Positions 39,457 through 48,375 of a DNA stretch of 64,000 nucleotides are shown piece after piece (positions within the stretch are counted from its first letter, which is position 1; every line of letters begins with the position of its first letter). The translations under genes and the position numbers were made by a program. Origin of the DNA: Gorsachius magnificus (Eukaryota > Chordata > Aves > Pelecaniformes > Ardeidae); NCBI GenBank assembly GCA_034008185.1, contig CM067081.1:149078258-149142257 (forward strand). Reading direction: 5' to 3'. Below the pieces are notes generated by a model. That model was not told where the DNA came from, did not search any database, and worked only from the letters and a program-made list of their open reading frames with translations.

Positions 39457-39638
39457 CTGCGCCCACCGCCCGCCAGCGCGGGGCACGGGGAGCGGCGTGC
39501 GGGAGCCGGCGGGCAGCGGGAGCGCAGCGGGGACGGCGCCGCGGCACGGAAACAGCCCGCGGGCTGGGGCGAGAACCGGCCGGCGGCTGCCCGGCGGGGC
39601 GCGCACCGGGCGGGGGACGGCGGCCGCGGGGCTCTCAC

Positions 39639-39815
39639 CTCGATCTCGAAGTCGGGCAGGCGGAAGGCGGTGCGGAAGAGGGAGCAGAAGTGCGCGATGG
39701 CCGGGACTTCCCACCAGGAGCGGAGCTCGTCCAGCGCCACCGCCGCCTCGGGGCCACCGGTGCCGGCCACGCCGCCGCCGCCGCCGCCGCAGCCGCCGTC
39801 CTCCTCTGGGCACAT
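39639..39815 (-). CDS. CECR2: CECR2 first coding exon (59 codons, phase-0 donor)
   Basis: This exon encodes the N terminus of CECR2. The family protein partners the ISWI ATPase SNF2L (SMARCA1) in the nuclear CERF remodelling complex and acts in neural tube closure and germ cells. On the minus strand, ATG lies at 39815-39813 and the frame runs 59 codons to a donor reading GAG|GTGAG (GT at 39638-39637), so the intron is phase 0. Residues 1-5 are MCPEE. Residues about 7-28 are a Gly/Ala-rich insert with a run of six glycines at 10-15. Residues 31-47 are LRSWWEVPAIAHFCSLF, followed by RTAFRLPDFEIE, the conserved start of CECR2 leading into its DDT region. The equivalent human segment, as I recall it, is about 42 residues, so this copy is about 17 longer, all in the low-complexity part. 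I chose this start because it matches the known CECR2 N terminus and the frame has no upstream ATG back to at least 39989. The DDT remainder, AT-hook-like region and bromodomain lie on exons left of the window. Confidence 0.93.
39776..39794. repeat. GCC/GGC trinucleotide repeat inside CECR2 exon 1
   Basis: About six consecutive GCC units on the plus strand encode the polyglycine run of CECR2 on the minus strand. It is an in-frame triplet repeat, so length changes would alter the protein without a frameshift. Confidence 0.85.
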
Positions 39816-40141
39816 CTCCCGCGGCCGCCGGCTGCCTGCCTGCCGCCCGCCCGCTCGCTGCCTCACTCCGCGGGCGGCTGCGTGCCGCCGCCGCTCGGCG
39901 CTCCGGCTCCGCCCGCCCCCCGGCGCCACGCCGCTCAGCGGCCGCCCCCCGGCGGCCCCGCGCTGCCCCCTCGCTGCCGCCCGCGCATGGGGCGGCTCGG
40001 CGCCGGCGCGGGGGCGCTAGGGCCGGCGGGGGCGCTGCTGCTGCCGCTGCCCCTGCCGCGGGCGGCCGCCGCTGCGCGGGCCCATCCTCCTCCGCCTCCC
40101 CGCGCCGCCGCCCGCGCCCGCGCGCACCCCCGCCGCCGGGA

Positions 40142-40260
40142 ACAAGGGCCCGGGGCGGGAGCGGGGGGGGGCGGGGGGGGGGGGGGGGGGGGGCGGGGCG
40201 GGCGCGGCGGGGCGGGGCGCGGGGAGGGGACAAAAGGCGTGAGGGCGGGGTGGGCGGGGC
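40142..40260. promoter_or_regulatory. G-run and GC-box cluster upstream of CECR2 exon 1
   Basis: The plus strand carries G runs of 9 (40163-40171) and 21 (40173-40193) bases, then repeated GGGGCGGGG motifs to about 40260. These are Sp/KLF-type sites and can form G-quadruplexes on the plus strand, which is the template strand for CECR2. The position, about 350-450 bp upstream of the start codon, fits a core or proximal promoter. Run length is uncertain because homopolymers this long are error-prone in sequencing. Confidence 0.6.
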
Positions 40261-40690
40261 CCCGGCGGGGGCGGCGGTGGGGGGCTGCGCGGCCGTGCAC
40301 GAGGAGGGGGTGGAGCCGGCGCCCATCACAACAACAGGTCCCCCGCGCCCGCCCGGCCACGCCCACGGGTGGGCGGGGCCACCGTGGGTGGGCGGGGCCT
40401 AGGGCGGCCGGGCCCTGGGCGGGGTGGCGGCGGTGGCCGTTGTCCCCTCGCACGCGGCCGCCCCCGCCGCTCCCCGCGGCCCGGCCGGGGCCTCCCCCCC
40501 CGCCTCTGCCACTCGCCGCGGGCCTCGCCGGCGCCCGGCCTCAGCCCCTTCCCTCAGCCCCGGTCGTCTCCTGCTCCGGTCCCCTGGGCACTGGGGCCGG
40601 CCGTCGGGTTGCCCGGGACGGTGCCTCGGCCCCGGTGTGAGGCCTGCATCCCCCCAGCCCGGGCCCTCTGGCAGGTCACCGGGGGTGGCT

Positions 40691-42014
40691 GCGGCTGCTT
40701 GGTGTGGAGCTGCTGGGGCTGGCTGCTGGGTGCAGCCAAGGGGGAACCCTCCAGGATTTCTGTTCTCACTTTGTATTTTGAGTGGGGGGGCCCAAGCAGC
40801 GCTTCTTGTTCCCCATGTGCTGCCACTGCCCCGAGGAGCGCGACACCCTCCTCTGCCCCGAGGCACCTCAGCGTCTCACCCCTGCACCTGGGACCTCCAT
40901 TTCTCCTGGCGGTTAGCACTGCCCTATTTTGAAATCTGTTATAGAAAAACATCCAGCAACAGCGAGGATCGTTTCTTGTTTGGTTTGTGTTTTTTTTTTT
41001 TACCGCAGGACTGCCCTAACGAGACATAGAGCTTCAGCGGAACACCAAGCCGCTACAGCTTTGCATGCTGTCGCTGCATCACTTTACAACCTCTCAGCTT
41101 GCCTCCGTAGCCCGGCTTCAGGAACAGTTGCAAAGTGTTACTGTGCACAGCCGCGCCAGCTTAGGGTCTTCCCTCCAGTGAAGCCATTGCAAAGCCACTG
41201 TTTAACCACGGTTTAGGACTTCTGTCCTTTCCCTCCTTCCTACCTTCATCTGGCCGGGGCCGTTTTTATACTGGTCCCACTTTTCCTAGCCTTTCCTTTC
41301 CTTTATTTGGTTAACTTCCTCATTTTTAGCCTCTCCCCTTCACACCTTACATTCCCTTCCGTTTCCAGCACCGTCTCCGACTGGCCGAGGGTGACGGGCT
41401 GCTGCTCGTAAATGCAGGGGCTCAGCGCAGGACGGCAGAGCGGAGACATGCAGAGCTCAGGCTGGAGCTGAGGGCGATTAGTCCAGAGCTGACTGGAGAA
41501 ATCCCACAGCTTGGTCGTCACCAGCCTGGATGCCAGCAAGCGGTGAAATCCCTGAGACGGGGTGGAGGGAGAGTGGGACCTCCCCTTTCAGGAGCAGCCT
41601 AAAGAGCGGCTGGATCAGGCTAAGGGGAAACTTCCTTGCAGTTGTCCTGCTCTGTCTGACTTGGAGGCGTCGGAGAGGGAAAGGCCAGCGGCATCAGTCA
41701 GCGTCATGGTAATGCTGCTGAGCTAATACCAGCTGACACAGAGCAGTCTGATTTCAGAGTCTGCAACCTAAAGCACGTCCTTTTGAGACTTTTGGGGTTT
41801 CCTCCCCCTGTTTCCTTTCAAAATGTACTTGGCAACAAAGAATAAGATGAAGGCATAAGGTCTGTCCTGTGCCCCGGGGCACTGCCTAACAGCCAGGAAA
41901 ACTTTGGCCGAGGGTGGGAAGAGCTAGTTCAGAGAAGAAACAAATTGAGAGAGAGCAGTGCAGCTCAGCGAGAATTTCCTTGCCCTTTTTCATATTGCAG
42001 GATCAAGGGATACC
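40691..42014. other. 5' flank of CECR2, GC-moderate, no gene recognised
   Basis: GC content decays away from the island. A plus-strand pyrimidine tract ending in CCGCAG at 41008 looks like a splice acceptor. A GC-richer part lies at 41380-41720. No protein motif was found in the open frames that extend out of the island. Confidence 0.5.
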
Positions 42015-42430
42015 CAGAGAGATTGGAAGGAAGCAAATTTAAAATGGTGCAAGGAAATATTTGTACCGTGTGTAATTAACTCACGGCATTTGTTACCGTG
42101 AGGTTTCACTGAGGCCAGGAGATTAGCAGGATTCGGAAAAGGATTAGACATTTATATGGATACTGAGAACATTCATGGTCACATTAGACAGGATATAAAT
42201 AAATTGTAGAAGGGATATAAATCATCAGGCTTCAAGGCACAACATAACCACTAACTGGTGGTGCGGGGTAAGGGAGAAACTTCCCTCGTGGGCAGGTTAT
42301 TCTATAATTGTCCACTACGGGGTTTCTCACACCTTTCTTTGAAGTACCAGAGAGTGACAACTGTTGAAGTGAGAAGACTGGATTAGGAGGGCTACTGGGC
42401 TGATCTGGTACGGCAGCTGCTGTGCTCTTT
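42015..42430 (+). mobile_element. Ancient CR1/L3-like LINE 3' end
   Basis: The order matches the 3' end of an old CR1/L3 element: AAGGAAATATTTGTACCGTG, TGTAATTAACTCACGGCATT, CACTGAGGCCAGGAGATTAG, AGGATTAGACATTTATATGG, AGAAGGGATATAAATCATCA, GGAGAAACTTCCCTCGTG-like, GGGCAGGTTATTCTATAATTG, then GGGCTGATCTGGTACGGCAG. It is moderately diverged and has no open frame. Confidence 0.85.
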
Positions 42431-42822
42431 GGGGGCGTAGGGGCTGTGAGGGTCGCTTGAGAAATGGAGCAGCAAGGTGATAGAGAGTGTTATGTGCATA
42501 CGACGTAAGAGGTAGCATCGGGTCTCGGATGCAGACCTCACTCTCCTTTGCTGTAAATTTCACACCCACTGCATGGATTTCCCAGGCCTTCCTCGCCAAG
42601 GTGTATGTTAAAATATGCACTGCTTAATCGGTTTATTAGTTACCTTCCTAAGTAGACTCTTTGCCTCTGTTTTCCCCCAATCCCCTTTTGACTTAGTTAA
42701 TTTATTATTTGCAGGAGGCCAATATGTTATACTGAAACCCTGACTCTGTTTCAAGGCACAGTGACTCCAAGACTTGCTCTTGAGCAAGGCAGTATCTGGG
42801 CTCTTGTGTATTCTATCTGTCT

Positions 42823-42867
42823 GCACTGGATTAAACCAGCTCCAGCTCCAGCACTGGATTAAACCAG
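42823..42867. repeat. Short duplication, 28-bp period
   Basis: GCACTGGATTAAACCAG occurs at 42823-42839 and again at 42851-42867, separated by CTCCAGCTCCA. Confidence 0.9.
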
Positions 42868-45800
42868 GCTGAAGAGGAGAGTGCAGGCGAATTTATAGCA
42901 CTTTGTCAACATACAGGATCACTATAAAATACCAGCAGCTCTGCATGAGAAATCCCGGGGTGACAAATCCTCAGACGGAGTTTCGTCTGGGCCCGTTACA
43001 GAACCCTACAGTATTACTTAATGCCCGATTCTTCCATGGAGCAATCTTTTTGTCCTCTGGCCATGTAAGGTGAGTTTATGTTGCATTTCTGTCTTGCTCT
43101 ATCCTGACATTCCTCCCCAAATTCCTGTAATGTCCAGCCATGGCTTATCTTACTGCTGCATCTTTGCTTGTTCTTGACACTAGGTCAAATAGCTTTGTAG
43201 TATCCCCACTCTCTATCCCACCAAGAATCCCATGAACCTTCATGAAGACTCCTAATCTCCCTTTTTGTCAGAAAAGCTACGGTCCCAATTTTCCCTAACC
43301 TTTTTTTGAATTAATTTGGCTCCCTCTATCGTCCCCATTATTTCTATCGGACTGTGTTTTCTCTTATATTGTTCTTTTTATGCAAGGATGCTGCTGGGGG
43401 CTGCCCACGATCACCTAAGGTCACTTCACTTTGCCAGATTCTTACACTGTTCTTAAATAATTTCTTTAGATTTATTATTCAAGCACAAAAATCTCTGCTC
43501 TCCCACTGCTGTCCAACAGTAGGCAAAGACTCAGTGAGTACAATACAGCATTTCCTCTTCTTTGATAAGTATCTCCGTTCACAAATCCATGTGCTTCTCC
43601 ACTTCCAAGCCACCTTTGGTTATGAGTTTCCTGTTCATAATTAGCAAAACCAAAGCCTGCTCTAACCAGTGTCTTTTCCCAGTCTGCGATATTCTTCCTC
43701 GCAATCATTTTTATCTCTAGGCTATGGGTAAGGCTTCCCCTACCTACTGATTTTTCAGCTCAGTATCCAATCCTGGCTGCTCACTGTGCTCCGTAATTAC
43801 ACTCCTCCCCTACCTTCTGTGCTTTTTCTCTTCCTGTCTTCCCAAACTGGCTGTAAGTTGAGTGCTTGTACCATATAGAGCCACACTGAGAAATAACTCT
43901 GAGGCTGATGGACCAAATCAAAGCCTCATGTTTTTGTTGTTCAGGGTCATCTCTGGATTTCTGAGCTTGTTTCCTTGAGAAAAAAATGCCAAATTCAAAG
44001 TGCCAAAACGAAATTAAAAGGTTGCAGGAGATGCAGGGACCGAATGTCCCCATTCCTGTATGACAAAACCTTTCACCTGGAAGCAAAAAGAAGGGAGGGA
44101 TGCTTTCCACTTTCTCCAGAAAGACCTGTGATATGTGCCCGATTTGGCAAAACTTAAATGCAATATCAGGTTAACGACAGGTAGATCTCTTGCAGCCCGC
44201 CTCTGAAAGAGAATGGATTACTGGCTGGTACAGGTCAGTCCCTCACCAGCTGAAGTGATAGTATCATTAATAAGCACCTCTTTTAAAAAACTCTTAATAT
44301 CCTTGCATTTCCACTTCATGGCTTTAAGCTAAAGCCCCACTGACTAGTTTTCTAAAAACTAGGTACAGGAGGACCTGCAGCCTTCCCTTGTAAGGACTCA
44401 AAAGCACTTGCAGAAGGACCAGCCACACCTCAGCCCCTGTTCTCACTGGCTGCACATGCTCAGAAGCACAGAGCTTGGTGAGGTTCAGGTTTTTCTAACT
44501 CAGGGGAAACAATTTAAGAATAGATTACACCCAGCCTTTCTTCGAAACAGAACTTTTGCATTTCACTGCGTGAATTGCTTCAGCTCCCTTCTCTGGCACA
44601 TCTGAATATTATTGCTCCCTAACTTGTGTTGACCTCCCTCAATAGTCTAACACCAGCAAATCTCACTGCCTTTGCTTCTTTTTGCTGAGTTATGAAGTAG
44701 AAGACAGTTGCGATTTAACCTTCTACTTTCACCCCCGCTTCTACCTTCTAGGACAAAGGTATTTTGACCCATCTTCAAGTTCCTTGTTCCCTTTTCAAGG
44801 CCTCCTGAGCAAAGGGATTTTGTGGTTTACATAGCATGGTTGAAAAGCCTTCCTGAACAGGGCAAAGACCAAAGTGGAGTACATAGCATCAGGGGGTCTG
44901 GCTTTAATCCCTTGATTTGCCTTTTTGACTCAGACAAGAAGTCAAGGAAACTGAGACATATGGTGAAAATGAGGGCACAGGTTCTTCTGGGTAGTGGTGG
45001 GGCTGGGATCATGGAGGCAGCTGGAGGGATCACAGAAGAGATGTGAAAGCAGTGAGAAACTTTGCTTCCTATAACTAAACCGGGAGAGTTGAGAGAAGAA
45101 AGCCATGTTGGGGTTTGGTAATTACTTATTTTGATCCCTGGTTGTGATTTTATAAGTAGGGACAGCACAAGGGGCTGAAATAAGATGCATGAAAGCCAAC
45201 AGGAGAGGAACAACAAGAAAAGTCCTCTTTCTTTGACCAGGAAGCACTGAAGGAGAGGAAAACAGATTTGGAATAGAGGACATCGGTGCAGTCAAGAGCC
45301 TGTGTAGGATGAGAGGGACACAAGGGAAGCAGGGCATGAGAGAAACTGGTAAAAGCTGTGAGAGGCGGGAAGTGGAGGAGTCTATACATCTGCTTCCTAA
45401 TTAGAAGGGAGTATGGAAAAGTCTGTAGTCACAAACACTCAGGGAGTGGAAGGAGTGGGAATGCTGTGAGGAAGAAAAGGAAAAAGCAGGGAGTAGCTGA
45501 AAGAGATGGCAAAGTCAGGGAGGGAGAAGCTGAACAGAGAAAAAGGAAGAAATGCATAGTGAAGGCAAGGTCAAGCAGGAGGCTGGGCTGGTGGGTGGGA
45601 TGCTGCAGGGTTGAATAAAAAGGTGAGATGAGGAAGGTACAAAATGTAAGGCCCAAGCAGCCTAACAATGTGAAAATGTAAGTTATCAAGAGAAAAGATG
45701 AAGGAGTTAATAAAAAGGAGAGCCAGATGTTAAGGCAGAGAATGAATGGGGAAGAGATGGGTGGGCACAGACAACAGCTGCGGAGTGGAGGCACGAGAGA

Positions 45801-48139
45801 GAACAGGGTCTGCCTGGACAATGCTCGAAAGCGTGGGAGTCAGGAGCTGGAAACAGCAGTAGCACAAGAAAAAATGTCATTCTCACTTATTTGGCACTGT
45901 GCTGCAGTGACCCGATTTGCTCACGGTCCGTTGCTAAGTCGGATATACGGTATTGATACAGCTAGGTTTAAACTTCAGCTAACCTAATGAGGGCTGAAGA
46001 TTTAGCTGGGACACAAACACTTCTCTTTAGCTTTGAGTAACCAGGAGGTTTTCCATTATTCCTGCAGCCGGTGTCATGGGCAACATGGATTTGAGGGTCA
46101 TCTGCTCAAGAACACATTGCTCGGTCAGAACGAGAACACATCCTCCCAACTTCTCACGCGCAGGCCCGAGCTGTTATGCTGCGGAGGGTGTGATTGCAAA
46201 AGTGTGGTACACTATTTGTTTTGTCTCCTGGACATACACATTCAATTTATTCAATATACAAGTTAACGTGAAAGCAGTCACTCCTGCGAACCTGACCTAG
46301 CTTCTGAAAAACTGATTGATGCTCTTTGTTGTATCCCAGAAATATACTTCACAACACTATTTTTAGCTGAGCAAACCACTGGAAAGTAGGAGTGATTTCA
46401 CATTACTGAAGTGTATCCACTCTTTCCACGAAGCATAACAGCAGTCACACACATCACCATCGGTTTAGGCAGAAAATTAGCAACATCATGCCATTTTTTA
46501 GCTTGCATTGGCTCTTTTAGTTAGTTGAAAAGCATCTACCTACTGGGAATTTGGCTAGTACTGATGCAGCAAAGCATCCTCCATCATGGCTCCTCTCCTG
46601 TGTGCTTTACTGAACTACATATCAAACCAAGAGATCTGAGCCTTAGGTCTCAACAGATTTTCTGCTCTTAATCCATTGGGGCTGAAAACCACAGGTTGTA
46701 ACTTGACGTTTTGTCCCCTAGAGAGCAATCAACGAGCGAACAATAATTTGTGGCAATGGATTTAAAGCCAGAGAACCTGGACCTTTCCAAATCTTCCCCA
46801 AAGAGCGGCACTGAGAGGGGCCCACCGCGTGAGTGTTCATTTGTGGTCAGCTATGCTCACAGATGCTGCTGAGCACAGCTCCGTGCATCTGGCAGAGAGA
46901 TGAGTTGGACACGGGCTGGCTTGGGTGGCTGCAAAAGAAGATGGGGAGCTAGCGGTCTGCTCTGGAAACCTTGGCGGGAAGCAGAGCAGAGGGACAGGCA
47001 AACCCAAGTGCTTTCATGTCTCTCCAGGTCTGTCGTCTCTACTTCTGCCGTCCGCAGCTATTCCACAGGCAGCAGTGCTACAGCGTAAACAAAGAGATAT
47101 TTTAATTGTTTCCAGACCAGCGGTTAGCAACGGTGCTGGTACGCATACTGTGCGCTCCAGGACTGGTTCCTATAGACTGCCTCCCAACGCCCAGCGAGAG
47201 GCTCATTGGGATTCATCGCCACAGCCTGAGCTTGTTCGGCTCAGGAGCCGTGCACTGTGGAGGCAAGGCACTTGCAGGCAAAGAGAACAGCCCCAGATGA
47301 AATGCAGAGGATGCTTCTCAGCGGGGCGGTGCTCCACACATGGAGGAGCTCCCCATCGGTCATTCCAGGAGAGAAAAACTACGTTCCTTTAGGGGAATTA
47401 AAAGGCTGTTTTGCTTACAACCCATAATGATTTGGTTCTCTGTTCAACACCTTCTTAGAGGGGGATTAGTGGTATCAAAGCAGCTCTGGCAGCGTGGCTG
47501 AAATTTTCTTTGTTGTAACCAACCTTCCATAGTCTGGACCTAAAAACATGATACGAGGGAAAGCTGGATGTCTTGTCTGAAGGCGCTGATCTCACACAGC
47601 TAGGAGAGGTTTTCCTGGGAACCTACCTCTGTGAAGCGAGAGGGTTCCCGTCCAGAACTAGTGCCAAAGGTGTGCTCACCGAGGAGGTTTCTGGGCCAGA
47701 TTCAGTGTCAATGTAAACCACTAAGTCCATACAAATTAAAAAATGGGATGGCTGTGTGCCTACCAATTACTACAACCATTGCAGGGGTTGGAAACACAAG
47801 ACCCGGGATGGTTTAAGCTAACGCAGTCCTTTCCAACACTTTATTTGACACCCACCTGTTAGTTGCTTTTCCTGCTAAGCTACTTCTGCAGTGAGTGCAA
47901 CTCCCAAACGCTAACTCGTTGTGACTTCACCAGCGTTCATCTTCAGCCTCGCCGACACCTCTGCTTGCTGCTGCCGTGTTTGGCAAGGGAGCTACTCAAA
48001 TCCCATTCCTTCCATAGCAGTCAACAGAAGTTAAAAGTAATTTATTTCTAAATCCTGCTAAGAATGGGATACAAGGTTACACCGATGCACAGGTCTAGAA
48101 ATAAGGCAGAGCCTCACAGAGGGCTGAGAGGCCGTCCAA
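42868..48139. other. Intergenic 5' flank, nothing coding recognised
   Basis: The part 43080-43720 is T/C-rich and 45190-45820 is strongly purine-rich on the plus strand. No exon or mobile element was named. Confidence 0.5.
45190..45820 (+). repeat. Long purine-rich, strand-asymmetric tract
   Basis: The plus strand is dominated by A and G for about 600 bp (GGAAG, GAGAGG, GGAAAAGT and similar, without an exact period). It reads as a diffuse low-complexity polypurine region rather than one microsatellite. The complementary open frame (45429-45821, minus) is therefore Ser/Leu/Phe-rich and is not a gene. Confidence 0.6.
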
Positions 48140-48375
48140 ATGTTAGCAGGTCTGAGTTGTGGTTCCAGCTCTATGCCTTTGAGTAAATAATTCATATACG
48201 TTTCCTCATCTATAAACTGGGAATGGTCATATTTAAATACCTCAGGGAAGTTGCGAGGCTTAATTAGTTAATGCTAGTGCCTTGTCAGCTCTCATTACCA
48301 TGGTATCTCATTGTTCATTACTTTGAAATTGTAAAAGGCCTATGTACATGCTAGACATTATTATTCTAGGTGAGG
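48140..48375 (+). mobile_element. MIR-like (CORE-SINE) remnant, nearly full span
   Basis: The best MIR match in the window: TTGTGGTTCCAGCTCTATGC, TTTCCTCATCTATAAACTGG, GGAATGGTCATATTTAAATAC, CTCAGGGAAGTTGCGAGGCT, TAATTAGTTAATGC, then GTACATGCTAGACATTATTATT. The head, core and tail order is intact, but divergence is high. Confidence 0.85.

Larger units (their letters stand above)
1..39638 (-). other. CECR2: CECR2 intron 1 (partial; 3' end beyond the left edge)
   Basis: The stretch begins at the GT donor right after exon 1 and runs to the window edge. I looked on the minus strand for the next CECR2 coding segment (the DDT continuation beginning ELEAAL in human, recalled) and did not see it, although a short diverged exon could be missed by eye. 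A very long first intron is known for mammalian CECR2, so assigning all of this to intron 1 is reasonable inference. The interval contains repeats, a GC-rich TATA-bearing block near 14.4-15.4 kb, a smaller CpG-richer patch near 35.9-36.2 kb, and several AT-rich repeat-free segments. No other protein-coding gene is recognisable; open frames here are short and lack family motifs. Confidence 0.75.
38750..40690 (-). promoter_or_regulatory. CECR2: CpG-island promoter of CECR2
   Basis: Base composition switches sharply to about three-quarters or more G+C with dense, undepleted CpG from about 38750, and falls back after about 40690. The first coding exon of CECR2 sits inside. On the right side (upstream of the gene) there are many GC boxes of the GGGCGG type, for example around 40190-40260 and 40370-40400. 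No TATA box is visible near the exon, so initiation is probably dispersed. The transcription start cannot be placed from sequence; it should lie right of 39815. The island extends about 890 bp into intron 1. CpG-island promoters are often bidirectional, so a divergent plus-strand transcript is possible. Confidence 0.85.

Noticed and set aside
38903..40640. Very long plus-strand open frames (499 and 546 codons) and a 390-codon minus-strand frame across the CpG island
   Set aside because: All three overlap the CECR2 island in several frames at once, are built of Pro/Ala/Arg/Gly runs, and hold no domain. Stop codons are rare by composition in DNA this GC-rich.
45429..45821. 130-codon minus-strand frame with membrane-protein-like Leu/Phe/Ser content
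   Set aside because: The hydrophobic look follows from the purine-rich tract on the other strand.
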